Origin: Streptantibioticus ferralitis
Lineage (GTDB): Bacteria; Actinomycetota; Actinomycetes; Streptomycetales; Streptomycetaceae
Reading direction: 5' to 3'
Length of the DNA: 64,000 bases
Assembly (NCBI RefSeq): GCF_029223525.1
Contig: NZ_JARHTQ010000017.1
Span: forward strand, 62,001-126,000
Every line of letters begins with the position of its first letter. The stretch's first letter is position 1. Of this stretch, positions 24,622-35,853 are shown in pieces. A model generated the notes under the pieces. The model was not told the DNA's origin. It searched no databases and was given only the letters and a program-made list of their open reading frames with translations. Both the position numbers and the translations under genes were made by a program.

Positions 24622-24653
24622 CCGCTTCCCCCCAGAGCCAGGAGGTGACACCC

Positions 24654-25448
24654 ATGGCCACTCCGGTCACCGAGCAGCCCGTCCAGCAGGACGCCGGCGT
24701 CCCGTACGCCGCCCGTCTCGACCACGTCTCGAAGTCGTTCGGCCGACCCGGCGCCCAGCAGCAGGTGCTGGACGGCATCACCCTCGATGTCGCACCGGGA
24801 GAGTTCGTCTGCCTGCTCGGGGCCTCCGGCTGCGGCAAGTCGACGCTGCTCAACCTGGTCGCCGGTCTTGACCGGCCCTCCGCCGGGGGCATCGAAACCC
24901 CGGGCGGGCGGCCCGCCTTGATGTTCCAGGAGCACGCCCTGTTCCCCTGGCTCACCGCGGGCCGCAACGTCGAACTCGCCCTGCGGCTGCGCGGGGTGCC
25001 CCGCACCGAGCGGCGCGAGCACGCGGAGCGGCTGCTGGAGCTGGTCCGGCTGAAGGGCGCGTACGGCAAGCGGGTGCACGAACTGTCCGGCGGTATGCGG
25101 CAGCGCGTGGCGATGGCCCGCGCGCTCGCCCAGGACAGCCAACTCCTGCTGATGGATGAACCGTTCGCGGCACTCGACGCCATCACCCGCGACGTGCTGC
25201 ACGAGGAGCTGACCCGGATCTGGGCCGAGACCAACGTCTCCGTGCTGTTCGTCACGCACAACGTGCGCGAGGCGGTACGGCTCGGCCAGCGCGTCATCCT
25301 GCTCTCCTCCCGGCCCGGCCGGATAGCGCGCGAGTGGACGGTCGACATACCGCAGCCGCGTCGCATCGAGGACTCCGCGGTGGCCGATCTGTCCGTGGAG
25401 ATCACCGAACAGCTACGGGGGGAGATCCGCCGCCATGGCCAGCACTGA
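24654..25448 (+). CDS. Sulfonate-type ABC transporter ATP-binding protein
   Basis: Cytoplasmic ATPase of the importer, 264 residues. It has Walker A GASGCGKST, Q-loop MFQEHALFPW, ABC signature LSGGM, Walker B LLLMDEPF and the H-loop VTHNVREAV. The organisation matches SsuB/TauB. I use ATG 24654, placed eight bases after AGGAGG; the in-frame GTG at 24645 overlaps that ribosome-binding site. The end overlaps the permease gene by 14 bp. Confidence 0.94.
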   Translation: MATPVTEQPVQQDAGVPYAARLDHVSKSFGRPGAQQQVLDGITLDVAPGEFVCLLGASGCGKSTLLNLVAGLDRPSAGGIETPGGRPALMFQEHALFPWLTAGRNVELALRLRGVPRTERREHAERLLELVRLKGAYGKRVHELSGGMRQRVAMARALAQDSQLLLMDEPFAALDAITRDVLHEELTRIWAETNVSVLFVTHNVREAVRLGQRVILLSSRPGRIAREWTVDIPQPRRIEDSAVADLSVEITEQLRGEIRRHGQH

Positions 25449-26313
25449 AGCCAAGCCGGACCTCGCAGGGCTCGAAGCGGGGCTGGACGCCCTGGAGGCC
25501 CCCACCACCGCCAAGGCGCCGGTCGGCCAGATCCTGCGCGAGAAGGCACTGCCCCCGATCGCCGCGATCGCACTGGTGCTGGTCCTGTGGCAACTCGCCT
25601 ACCACTTCCAGCTCAAACCGCACTACCAACTGCCCAGCCCCGCCGACGTATGGGGCTCGGTGCACACCATGTGGCTGCAGGGCACGCTGCTGGGCTACAT
25701 CTGGACGTCCGTCTCCCGCGGCGCGCTGGGCTTCCTCGCCTCGGTGGTGATCGGCACGCCGCTCGGTCTGCTGGTCGCCCGGGTCGCACCGGTCCGGGCC
25801 GCTATCGGACCGATCCTGTCCGGGTTGCAGTCCATGCCGTCGGTGGCGTGGGTACCGGCCGCGATCATCTGGTTCGGGCTGAACGACTCCACCATCTACG
25901 CGGTCGTGCTGCTCGGCGCGGTCCCCTCCATCGCCAACGGGCTGGTCTCCGGCATCGACCAGGTCCCGCCGCTGTTCCTGCGGGCCGGCCGCACCATCGG
26001 CGCGACCGGTCTGCACGGTGTGCGGCATGTGCTGCTGCCCGCCGCACTGCCCGGCTACCTCGCCGGACTGAAGCAGGGCTGGGCGTTCTCCTGGCGGTCG
26101 CTGATGGCCGCGGAGATCATCGCGACCTCGCCCGATCTCGGCACCGGACTCGGCCAACTGCTGGAGAACGCCCGCACCAACGCCGACATGCCCGGCGTAC
26201 TCGCCGCGATCCTGCTCATCCTGACCGTCGGCATCGGCATCGAGCTGCTTGTCTTCAGGCCGGTTGAGCGCCGGGTGCTGCGCAGCCGCGGTCTGCTGGC
26301 GGGAGCGCGCTGA
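25435..26313 (+). CDS. Sulfonate-type ABC transporter permease
   Basis: Membrane permease of 292 residues with about six helices and the BPD_transp_1 fold. The EAA loop is AGRTIGATGLHGVRHVLLPAALPGY (its middle about residues 185-205), and it carries WQLAYHFQLK near the first helix as in SsuC proteins. The N-terminal 35 residues form a hydrophilic extension. It starts inside the end of the ATPase gene, and its TGA shares one base with the ATG of the chelatase gene, so importer and chelatase are one transcript. Confidence 0.93.
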   Translation: MASTEAKPDLAGLEAGLDALEAPTTAKAPVGQILREKALPPIAAIALVLVLWQLAYHFQLKPHYQLPSPADVWGSVHTMWLQGTLLGYIWTSVSRGALGFLASVVIGTPLGLLVARVAPVRAAIGPILSGLQSMPSVAWVPAAIIWFGLNDSTIYAVVLLGAVPSIANGLVSGIDQVPPLFLRAGRTIGATGLHGVRHVLLPAALPGYLAGLKQGWAFSWRSLMAAEIIATSPDLGTGLGQLLENARTNADMPGVLAAILLILTVGIGIELLVFRPVERRVLRSRGLLAGAR

Positions 26314-27062
26314 TGGCTCCGGTCCTCCTCGTCATCGCCCACGGCAGCCGTGATCCGCGGCATGCCGCCACCGTGCGCGCGCTGTGCGCGCGGGTACGGT
26401 CGCTGCGCCCGGGCGTACGCGTGGAGGCCGGCTTCCTGGACCACTGCGCGCCGAGCGTCCCCCAGGTCATCGACCGGTTGGCGGCCGAGGGCGTACGGGA
26501 GGTCGTCGCACTGCCGCTGCTGCTGACCCGGGCGTTCCACGCCAAGTCGGACATCCCCGCGGTGCTGCGGGAGGCCTCCGCGCCGCACGGCGGCCTGACC
26601 ATCCGCCAGGCCGGGGTGCTGGGTCCGTCACCGCTGCTGACGACCGCGATGGAGCGGCGGCTGTGCGAAGCGGGAGTCGACCTGGAGGACCGGGGGGCGA
26701 CGGGGATCGTGCTGGCCTCGGCCGGCTCCACAGACCCGGAGGCGAACGCGGTGATCGCAGAAATCGCGCGGGAGTGGCGGCGCACCGGTTGGTGTGCCGT
26801 GCGGCCCGCGTTCGCCTCCGCATCTCTTCCTCGCACATCGGACGCGGTGCGGGGGCTGCGGGCGGAGGGCGCGCGGCGGGTCGCCGTGGTGCCCTATGTG
26901 ATCGCTCCCGGGTTCCTTCCGGATCGGATCGCCCAGGGGGCAGCGGAGGCGGACGTGCTGGCGCCCGTGCTGGGGGACGCGCCCGAGGTGGCGCGGCTGG
27001 TGCTGCTGCGGTACGCGGCTGCTGACCGCCGGGGACTTTCCTCCGCGGGGCGGGTCGCCTAG
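26313..27062 (+). CDS. Sirohydrochlorin chelatase (CbiX/SirB family)
   Basis: Class II chelatase of 249 residues that inserts iron into sirohydrochlorin to make siroheme. It has the N-terminal metal-binding AHGSRD (His10) and a second repeat of the fold with LASAGSTDPEAN and VVPYVIAPGFLPDRI. Two CbiX-like halves fit the long form. Its position at the end of the sulfur operon points to siroheme for the sulfite reductase rather than cobalt for B12. The ATG shares a base with the permease stop. A 20-bp tandem repeat begins 19 bp after the stop. Confidence 0.9.
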   Translation: MAPVLLVIAHGSRDPRHAATVRALCARVRSLRPGVRVEAGFLDHCAPSVPQVIDRLAAEGVREVVALPLLLTRAFHAKSDIPAVLREASAPHGGLTIRQAGVLGPSPLLTTAMERRLCEAGVDLEDRGATGIVLASAGSTDPEANAVIAEIAREWRRTGWCAVRPAFASASLPRTSDAVRGLRAEGARRVAVVPYVIAPGFLPDRIAQGAAEADVLAPVLGDAPEVARLVLLRYAAADRRGLSSAGRVA

Positions 27063-27080
27063 GGGCCCTTCTCCCAGCCT

Positions 27081-27180
27081 GCCCCTGCGTCGCCGCGCCT
27101 GCCCCTGCGTCGCCGCGCCTGCCCCTGCGTCCCCGCGCCTGCCCCTGCGTCGCCGCACCTGCCCCTGCGTCGCCGCACTG
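27081..27180. repeat. Five tandem copies of a 20-bp unit
   Basis: The unit gcccctgcgtcgccgcgcct is repeated five times with no spacers; copies 3, 4 and 5 carry one to three changes. It starts 19 bp after the chelatase stop. The unit length is not a multiple of three, and no reading frame uses it. Confidence 0.9.
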
Positions 27181-27520
27181 CGCAGCGTGCCGTTGCGCTC
27201 GGTCGTCGGGGTCGGGGGAGGAAGGCTGCGGGGCTCACCCCGGCATCCCTGTGGTTCCAGATGGCGGCGCATCCTCCTGGAGTAGGAGCGGCCCCTCCCT
27301 TCCCGAGGGAGCTCGGCACAGTGCCCGGGTAGGAGGAGGCCCACCGGCGGATCACCAGTCAGCCGGATGGGAGCGCCCGTCCGGTGCCCGTACCGTCTGG
27401 GACGAACTCCGTTACGGGGGTACGGAGAGACGCAGGGCCGCCGGGGCGATCCGGCGGCCCTGTCGCGGATGCGAGACTGGACGCGATCATGTCGGCGGCG
27501 GGGCCCGGGAGGGGAACATC
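27181..27520. other. Intergenic region between sulfur operon and phosphotransferase
   Basis: No gene seen. It contains a small hairpin CTCCCT tcccg AGGGAG (27295-27311) and a strong terminator-like hairpin (27433-27462), then the promoter region of the phosphotransferase gene. Confidence 0.5.
27433..27462. terminator. Perfect 12-bp hairpin upstream of the phosphotransferase gene
   Basis: CAGGGCCGCCGG ggcgat CCGGCGGCCCTG, 12 perfect pairs and a 6-nt loop, about 60 bp before the phosphotransferase start. It is likely to stop read-through from the sulfur operon. Confidence 0.55.
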
Positions 27521-28387
27521 GTGGCGTTCACGCAGGAGCGGGCCCGGGCGGTGCTGGCGGCGGCGGGACGGCCGGACGCGGCGGCGGACGCCGAACTGCT
27601 GGCGCTCGGCGAGAACGCGGTGTTCGCCGTCGACGACCTGGTGATCAAGGTCGGCCGGGACTCCGGACTGCTGGAGCGCGCCGAGCGCGAGGTGCACACC
27701 GCCGGATGGCTCGCCCGGCAGGACGTCCCGGCGGTACGCGCCGCACGCCCGCGGGCGGAGTTGGTGGACGGCCATCCGGTCACCTACTGGCATCGGCTGC
27801 CCGCTGCCGTCCGCCCGGCCACGGCCGCCGATCTCGCCGCGCTGCTGCGGCTGGTGCACGCACTGCCGCGGCCGGACTTCTCGCTGCCCAAGCGCGAGTT
27901 GCTCAGCGGCGTGGAGCGCTGGCTGCGGCTGGCGGGCGACGCCGTCGACCCGGCGGACGCGGCGTTCCTGCGCCACCGGCGGGACGCGTTCGCCGCCGAG
28001 GCCGCCGCGTTGCGGCCGCACCTGGCGCCCGGCCCGATCCACGGGGACGCGCTGCCGCGCAACGTCCTGGTCGGCCCGGACGGCCCGGTGCTGATGGACC
28101 TGGAGACCTTCTCCGGCGATCTGCGCGAGCATGACCTGGTGGTGATGGCACTCAGCCGGGACCGCTACGGACTCGACCCCGCGGAGTACGACGCCTTCGC
28201 CGCGGTGTACGGCTGGGATGTTCGCGAGTGGGACGGCTGCGCGGTGCTGCGTGGCGCCCGGGAGACCGCGAGCTGTGCCTGGGTGGCGCAGCACGCTCCC
28301 GGCAACCCCGCCGCCCTCGCCGAATTCCGCCGCCGGGTGGCCTCGTTGCGCGAGGGTGATGAGACGGTGCGCTGGTATCCGTTCTAG
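27521..28387 (+). CDS. Aminoglycoside-phosphotransferase-fold kinase
   Basis: Cytoplasmic small-molecule kinase of 288 residues with the APH/choline-kinase fold. The N-lobe has the nucleotide-site lysine (DDLVIKVGR); the catalytic loop is IHGDALPRNVLV (catalytic Asp in HGD, Asn in RNV), and the metal-binding site is LMDLETFSGD. The substrate is unknown; many chromosomal members are not resistance genes. The GTG at 27521 has GGGAGGGG upstream. It stands alone behind a strong hairpin. Confidence 0.87.
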   Translation: MAFTQERARAVLAAAGRPDAAADAELLALGENAVFAVDDLVIKVGRDSGLLERAEREVHTAGWLARQDVPAVRAARPRAELVDGHPVTYWHRLPAAVRPATAADLAALLRLVHALPRPDFSLPKRELLSGVERWLRLAGDAVDPADAAFLRHRRDAFAAEAAALRPHLAPGPIHGDALPRNVLVGPDGPVLMDLETFSGDLREHDLVVMALSRDRYGLDPAEYDAFAAVYGWDVREWDGCAVLRGARETASCAWVAQHAPGNPAALAEFRRRVASLREGDETVRWYPF

Positions 28388-28430
28388 CCGGGTATCCGTT
28401 CTGGCCGGGCGCCGTTACGGCCGGGCGCCC

Positions 28431-29123
28431 TTACGGCCCGACCCGCACCGGCCAGCGGCCGTCGACGAACGCGTCCTGATCGCGCCGCCGCAGCCACCGC
28501 TGATAGCCGTCGGCCCACTCGCCGTACCAGACCACCTGGCGGCGGTGCAGTTCCCAGGGCTCGGCGGCGGCTATCCGCGGGTGCCGCTCGGCGAGCGCAC
28601 AGGCGACCCGGACCGCGGCCAGCGCGTCCGCGCCCGCCTCGTGTGCGCCGTCGAGCACCACGCCGTACTCCTGGCAGGCGGCCTGCAGCGTGCGGGAGCC
28701 CTTGCGGTAGGGGTCGACGGCGCGGTCCACGGTGAGCGGGTCGAGCACCGGTCCCAGGTCCGCGCCGAGCGGCGGCAGGCCGTACCGGGCCAACTCGGCG
28801 GCCAGCACGCTGAGGTCGTACGACGCGTTGTAGGCGACCACCGGAACCCCGTCCGCCCAGTACCCGGCCAGTGCCTCGGCTATCTCGGCGACCGCCTCCC
28901 GCGCCGGGCGCCCGGCGGCGCGGGCCCGTTCGGTGGTGATGCCGTGGATCCGGGCCGCGTCCGGCGGTATCGGCACACCGGGATCGACCAACCAGGCCCG
29001 GTGCGCCACCGGCTCACCCGCCTTGGCCTCGGTGACGGCGGCCGTGACGATCCGCGCCGTCGCCGGGTCCGTGCCCGTCGTCTCCAGGTCGAACCCCACC
29101 AGCGGTTCCCCGTGCCACGCCAT
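28431..29123 (-). CDS. DnaQ-like 3'-5' exonuclease
   Basis: DEDDh-type nuclease of 230 residues, resembling the epsilon proofreading subunit of DNA polymerase III. ExoI is FDLETTGTDP (Asp and Glu), the HGIT signature follows at about 60, ExoII is YNASYDLSVL, and ExoIII is HEAGADALAA. A C-terminal tail of about 50 residues (ELHRRQVVWYGEWADGYQRW) is typical of streptomycete paralogues. The ATG at 29123 follows GGGGAGGGG. It lies downstream of the HEPN gene on the same strand. Confidence 0.9.
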   Translation of the reverse strand: MAWHGEPLVGFDLETTGTDPATARIVTAAVTEAKAGEPVAHRAWLVDPGVPIPPDAARIHGITTERARAAGRPAREAVAEIAEALAGYWADGVPVVAYNASYDLSVLAAELARYGLPPLGADLGPVLDPLTVDRAVDPYRKGSRTLQAACQEYGVVLDGAHEAGADALAAVRVACALAERHPRIAAAEPWELHRRQVVWYGEWADGYQRWLRRRDQDAFVDGRWPVRVGP

Positions 29124-29206
29124 GCCGAGCACCCCTCCCCCAACGTCTTCCATCGGTGCCTGGCCATCATCTCGCGCACCACTGACAGTCCAGGGATCAG
29201 GAGGCG

Positions 29207-30499
29207 CTACGACACTGGGCGCGAATCCCCCCAAAAGCCCTCGAACTCCTCTCGGTAGATCTCGAACAGCCCATGCTCACCGTGCCGTTCGAGCACGGTG
29301 CCGCCGTCGTCCTGCACCACCTTCCGGCTGCCGCCGCGCAGGACCAGCACGGGGGACTCCATACCGCGGGCCCGGCGCAGATAGGACTGGACGATGGCGA
29401 CGCCGTCCGCCCCGTCGCCGTCCACCAGGTACGCGGTGAAGCGCGGGGTCTCGTCGAAGACACGGATCTCGAAGGCGTCCGGGTCCCGCAGCCGGGCGCG
29501 GACCCGGCGCATGTGCATGATGTTCATCTCCACGGAGCGGCTGATCTCACCACGCCCCAGGCCGAGTTCGCGCTCCCGGCGGCGGACCGCGCTGCTGGCC
29601 GGGTTGAGGAACAGCAGCCGCACCCGGCAGCCGGTCTCGGCGAGCCGGACCAGGCGGCGGCCCGAGTAGTTCTGCACCAGCATGTTCAGGCCGATGCCGA
29701 TCGCGTCCAGCCGCCGCGCACCGCTGAACAGGTCCTCGGCGGGCAGCTTGCGCAGCAGCCGCACCCGGTCCGGGTAGACGCCCACCACGTCGGCGAAGCG
29801 GTCGCCGACGATCTCCTCGACCGCGTCGACCGGCAGCCGTCTGCCGGAGCTCGCCTGGGCGTCACCGCCGAGCATGTCGATCAGCCGGGCGGCGGCGCGC
29901 TCGGCCTGCGCAAGGACCGTCTCGGACAGCGCCCGGTTGCGGTTGACGACGTGCCGGGCCACCTCCAACTCGTCGAGCACCAGCTCCAGTTCCCGCCGCT
30001 CGTCCAGGTACGGCTCGAAGCACGGCCAGTGCTGGATGATGAGCTCGCGCAGCTGTGGGAGGGTCAGGAAGCTCAGGACGTTGTCGTCGGCCGGGTCGAG
30101 CAGATAGCCCTTGCGGCGGCTCACCTCCCGTACCGCCGCCGCCCGCTGCACCCACTCGTGTCCGGCCGGTCCCGCGGCGGCGACCACCCACTCCTCGCCG
30201 TGCACCGGCTCGTAGATCGGTCGCAGCACCGCGCCGACGACAGCACGCAGCCGCTGTTCGACGAGATTGAGCCATACATAGGCCCGCCCAGCGCGCCGGG
30301 CGCGCGTGCGCACCTCGGCCCAGGCTTCGGCGCCCCAGTCCAGTTCTGGTCCGATGTCCAGTTTCACGCCCGCCTGTGCCAGGGAGACCGCACCGGTCGT
30401 CCCGTCAGTGGTGCCGCCCTGGTTCTCCTGGTCACCGCCGCCTGGCAGCACCAGACCTCCCGACGCCACCACCACACCGCCTTTCCCGCCCCCGTCCAC
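29207..30499 (-). CDS. SAV2148-type HEPN-domain protein
   Basis: Large cytoplasmic protein of about 430 residues that I place in the actinobacterial SAV2148 HEPN family. The N-terminal half is helical and carries an Rx4-6H-like face (RRKGYLLDPADDNVLSFLT, ELIIQHW). The C-terminal half (VRLLFLNPASSAVRRRERELGLG ... MHMRRVRARL) has the strand pattern of a PLD-like or nucleotide-sensing domain (motif given in parts). HEPN proteins are often ribonucleases; no activity is shown here. I start at GTG 30499, nine bases after TACCCT; TTG 30505 is an alternative. Confidence 0.78.
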   Translation of the reverse strand: MDGGGKGGVVVASGGLVLPGGGDQENQGGTTDGTTGAVSLAQAGVKLDIGPELDWGAEAWAEVRTRARRAGRAYVWLNLVEQRLRAVVGAVLRPIYEPVHGEEWVVAAAGPAGHEWVQRAAAVREVSRRKGYLLDPADDNVLSFLTLPQLRELIIQHWPCFEPYLDERRELELVLDELEVARHVVNRNRALSETVLAQAERAAARLIDMLGGDAQASSGRRLPVDAVEEIVGDRFADVVGVYPDRVRLLRKLPAEDLFSGARRLDAIGIGLNMLVQNYSGRRLVRLAETGCRVRLLFLNPASSAVRRRERELGLGRGEISRSVEMNIMHMRRVRARLRDPDAFEIRVFDETPRFTAYLVDGDGADGVAIVQSYLRRARGMESPVLVLRGGSRKVVQDDGGTVLERHGEHGLFEIYREEFEGFWGDSRPVS

Positions 30500-30729
30500 G
30501 ATCAAGGAAGGGTACTGCGGGCGCGGGACAGGTCGCAGCGTTACGGACGCGACTTCACGACATTCACGGCTTCGTCATCCAGCCACCAGGCGTTCGGTAC
30601 GGCTCCGTTCGGGCACCCGTTCAGGGGAAGATCTTGCGAAAACGGACATCCGAGCGGTCCGGTAGGCGAGGATGCAGTGGGTATGGTGCCCTATCGGTGC
30701 CCGCCAACTTGAGTGGAAGAGTCGACGAC
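30500..30729. promoter_or_regulatory. Divergent promoter region, HEPN protein and glgX
   Basis: No gene. On the minus strand TACCCT (30509-30514) precedes the HEPN start; on the plus strand TATGGT (30682-30687) is the best -10 candidate for glgX. Confidence 0.4.
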
Positions 30730-32874
<2,145 letters not shown>

Positions 32875-32915
32875 ACAGGGACGCGACGGCGAGTCCGACG
32901 ACGGGAAGGCAGCTG

Positions 32916-35303
32916 ATGAGCGACGACCTGCCGGGCGCCGCACCGCCCACCGCGACCTACCGCCTGCAACTGCAGCCGGAGTTCCCCTTCCGGGCCGCCG
33001 AGGAGGCGGTGCCGTACCTGGCCCGCCTCGGGGTGTCGCATCTGCACCTCTCCCCGGTCCTGGAGGCGGTCCCCGGCTCCACCCACGGCTACGACGTCAT
33101 CGACCACACCCGGGTACGCGAGGAGCTCGGCGGCGAGGACGGACTGCGGTCGCTGGCCCGTACCGCCCGGGCGCACGGTCTGGGGCTGATCCTGGACGCG
33201 GTGCCCAACCACATGGCGGTGCCGGTACCGGAGCGGCTGAACCGGCCGCTCTGGGAGGTGCTGCGGGACGGTCCCGACAGCCGGTACGCCCGCTGGTTCG
33301 ACATCGACTGGCAGGCGGGCCAGGGCAAGGTGCTGCTGCCGGTGCTCGGCGGACGGCTCGGCGACGAACTGTCCGCGCTGAGCGTCAGCGTCGAGGACGG
33401 CGAGCTGCGCTACCACGACCACGTCTTCCCACTGCGCCCCGGCACCGAGCGGCTGCCGCTGCCCGAGCTGCTGGAGGCGCAGCACTACCGGCTCGCGTGG
33501 TGGCGGCTGGCCCGCACCGATCTCAACTACCGGCGCTTCTTCACCGTTTCGCAGCTCATCGGAGTGCGGGTGGAGCACTCCGAGGTCTTCGAGGCCACCC
33601 ACGGTACCCTGCTGCGGCTGCTGCACGACGGTGTCGCCGACGGCCTGCGCGTCGACCATCCCGATGGACTCGCCGACCCCGCCGGGTACTTGGAGCGGCT
33701 GCGCAAGGCCTCCGGCGGACGCTGGATCGTGGTGGAGAAGATCCTGTGCGGTGACGAACGGCTGCCGGACGACTGGGCCTGTGCGGGCACCACCGGGTAC
33801 GACGCGCTGCGCCGGATCGACGGCCTGTTCGTCGACCCGGCGGGCGTCGGGCAACTGGAGGCCGTCTACCGGGACTTCGCGGCCCCCGAGCCGGACCGCG
33901 GGGGCGCCTGGCGGGCGACGGCGCGCCGGGCCGGATACCGGGTCGTGACGGACGAACTGGCCGCCGAGATCGAGCGCCTCGGCCGAACCGCCGACCGGGT
34001 CTGCCGGTCCCGCGCCGCCCTGGCCGACCACGCGCCGTGGGCGCTGCGCACCGCACTGCGTGAACTGCTCGTCCGGCTCCCCGTCTACCGCCCCTACCCC
34101 GGGCGGCAGGAGTCGGCCCGGCTGCTGCAGGACGCGGCCGAACGGGCTCGGCGCGCCTTCAGCGTGCCCGAGGAGTCCCATGCGGTCGACGTCGTACGGG
34201 ACTTGGCCCTCGGGCGGCTCGGACGCGGCGGTGACCACGACGACTTCGCGGCCCGCTTCGCACAGGTCGCCTCCGCGCTGCACGCCAAGTCCGTGGAGGA
34301 CACCGCCTTCTACCGCTACGTACCGCTGCTGTCGCTGAACGAGGTCGGCGGTGACCCCGGGCAGCCCGGCACCGCCCCCGACGCCTTCCACGCCTTCTGC
34401 GCGCGGCTGCTGCGCGACTGGCCGGACACCGGGACCGTACTGTCCACCCACGACACCAAGCGCAGCGCGGACGTCCGCGCGCGTCTCGCCGTGCTGTCCG
34501 AACTCCCCGAGCGATGGGCGGACCTGCTGGCCGAGGTCAGTGCGCGCACGGACCCGCCGCCCGATCGGCACATGGCGTACGCCGCCTGGCAGAGCGCCCT
34601 GGGCCTCGGCTCGACGCCCCCGGACAGGCTGGTTCCGGCGATGCTCAAGGCGGTGCGCGAGGCAGGGCTGCGGACGAGGTGGACGGAGCGCGACGAGCGG
34701 TACGAGCAGGCGGTGGAGGCCTTCTTGCGGGCCGGGCCGTGCGGGCCGCCGCGGCATGCCCTGGCCCGGTTCAACCGCGGTATCGACGGCCACGCGCGCG
34801 CCAACAGCCTGGGCGCGGCGCTGATCCATCTCACGATGCCCGGCGTGCCCGATCTCTACCAGGGCACGGAGGGCGAGTACACCGCGCTGGTCGACCCGGA
34901 CAACCGGGCTCCGGCGCGCTTCCTGCCGGACCTGCTCGCCGAACTGGACGCCGGTGGCGCGCCCCGCGGCGTGGACGGCGAGAAGCGGCTGCTGACGGCG
35001 GCGGCGCTGCGACTTCGCCGCGAACAGCCACAGGTCTTCGGTGGGTTGGGGGCGTACCAGCCGCTGCCCGCCGAGGGCCCGGCGGCCGGGCACTGCGTGG
35101 CGTTCTGCCGGGCGGGCCGGGTGACCACGGTGGTCACCCGGCTCAGCCGCCGTCTGCAGGAGGCGGGCGGCTGGCGGGACACCCGGCTTCCACTGCCGCC
35201 GGGCACCTGGCGCGCGGTACCGACCGGTCGGGAGCTCAGCGGCGCGGCCGGGTTGGCCGAGTTGCTCACGGACTGCCCGGTGGCCCTGCTGCGGCTCGTC
35301 TGA
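32916..35303 (+). CDS. treY: Maltooligosyl trehalose synthase
   Basis: GH13 enzyme of 795 residues that rearranges the reducing-end alpha-1,4 bond of a maltooligosaccharide into an alpha,alpha-1,1 bond. The N-terminus TATYRLQLQPEFPF is typical of TreY. The catalytic region has GLRVDHPDGL (Asp nucleophile), IVVEKIL (Glu acid) and STHDTKRSADVR, with the TreY-specific FHAFCARLL and MPGVPDLYQGTE later. ATG 32916 is preceded by GGGAAGG. It lies 41 bp after glgX and 30 bp before the DUF402 gene. Confidence 0.95.
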   Translation: MSDDLPGAAPPTATYRLQLQPEFPFRAAEEAVPYLARLGVSHLHLSPVLEAVPGSTHGYDVIDHTRVREELGGEDGLRSLARTARAHGLGLILDAVPNHMAVPVPERLNRPLWEVLRDGPDSRYARWFDIDWQAGQGKVLLPVLGGRLGDELSALSVSVEDGELRYHDHVFPLRPGTERLPLPELLEAQHYRLAWWRLARTDLNYRRFFTVSQLIGVRVEHSEVFEATHGTLLRLLHDGVADGLRVDHPDGLADPAGYLERLRKASGGRWIVVEKILCGDERLPDDWACAGTTGYDALRRIDGLFVDPAGVGQLEAVYRDFAAPEPDRGGAWRATARRAGYRVVTDELAAEIERLGRTADRVCRSRAALADHAPWALRTALRELLVRLPVYRPYPGRQESARLLQDAAERARRAFSVPEESHAVDVVRDLALGRLGRGGDHDDFAARFAQVASALHAKSVEDTAFYRYVPLLSLNEVGGDPGQPGTAPDAFHAFCARLLRDWPDTGTVLSTHDTKRSADVRARLAVLSELPERWADLLAEVSARTDPPPDRHMAYAAWQSALGLGSTPPDRLVPAMLKAVREAGLRTRWTERDERYEQAVEAFLRAGPCGPPRHALARFNRGIDGHARANSLGAALIHLTMPGVPDLYQGTEGEYTALVDPDNRAPARFLPDLLAELDAGGAPRGVDGEKRLLTAAALRLRREQPQVFGGLGAYQPLPAEGPAAGHCVAFCRAGRVTTVVTRLSRRLQEAGGWRDTRLPLPPGTWRAVPTGRELSGAAGLAELLTDCPVALLRLV

Positions 35304-35319
35304 CCTGCCGGACGTCACG

Positions 35320-35325
35320 TACTGT
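35320..35325 (+). promoter_or_regulatory. -10 element of a probable leaderless promoter (DUF402 gene)
   Basis: TACTGT ends eight bases before the ATG at 35334; no ribosome-binding site is present. Confidence 0.45.
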
Positions 35326-35333
35326 CAGGCACC

Positions 35334-35846
35334 ATGACGGAGACAGGGCAGCAGACGGTAAGGGTGGTCTACACCAAATATGACGGTGCGTTGCACTGGC
35401 ACCAGTACGCGACGCGGCTCGGGGAGGACCAGCACGGCGTGTGGCTGGGCTGTCCGGCCGGGAACACTGCCCAGCGGGGCCATGAGCCGCCGATAACCTA
35501 CGATCACGCGTTCGTGCTGCTCATCCCCCGGGACGCGTGGTGGACGGCCGTGTTCAACGCGGCTCCCCACAGGACCGAGATCTACTGCGACATCTCCACG
35601 GTTCCGCAGTGGCGCGACGGGATGGTCACCATGGCCGACCTCGACCTCGACGTGGTCCGCCGCCGTGGCGGCTCACTCTTCGTCGACGACGAGGACGAGT
35701 TCGCCGAGCACCGGGTGCGGTACGGGTACCCCGCCGAGGTGGTCCAGAGCGCCGAGCACGCAGCCCAGTGGCTGATGAAGGCGATCGGCGAGGGCGTCGA
35801 GCCGTTCGGCGGCGGGTACCTGGAGTGGCTTTCCCTGGTCCGGTGA
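35334..35846 (+). CDS. DUF402-domain protein
   Basis: Protein of 170 residues with a DUF402 domain, a fold found in nucleotide phosphatases of the FomD/SA1684 type. Visible core: AFVLLIPRDAWWTAVFN, RTEIYCDIST and DLDLDVVRRRGGSLFVDDEDEF, with the acidic residues expected to bind divalent metal. It probably hydrolyses a nucleoside di- or triphosphate, but the substrate is unknown. It lies between treY and treZ yet seems to have its own leaderless promoter. It converges with the FHA gene, leaving 7 bp between stops. Confidence 0.85.
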   Translation: MTETGQQTVRVVYTKYDGALHWHQYATRLGEDQHGVWLGCPAGNTAQRGHEPPITYDHAFVLLIPRDAWWTAVFNAAPHRTEIYCDISTVPQWRDGMVTMADLDLDVVRRRGGSLFVDDEDEFAEHRVRYGYPAEVVQSAEHAAQWLMKAIGEGVEPFGGGYLEWLSLVR

Positions 35847-35853
35847 GACGGGG

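Noticed and set aside
20860-24651. 1263-codon open frame on the minus strand
   Set aside because: It is antisense to cysC-cysD-cysN and the substrate-binding protein, all with clear motifs, and its composition is the His/Gly/Arg-rich pattern typical of shadow frames in high-GC DNA.
27081-27180. CRISPR array
   Set aside because: The 20-bp units are directly tandem with no spacers, and no cas gene is in the window.
30697-30729. GTG 30697 as the glgX start
   Set aside because: In frame and near a -10-like TATGGT, but 9 nt away, and the ATG at 30730 has a ribosome-binding site and fits the family N-terminus. Kept only as an alternative.
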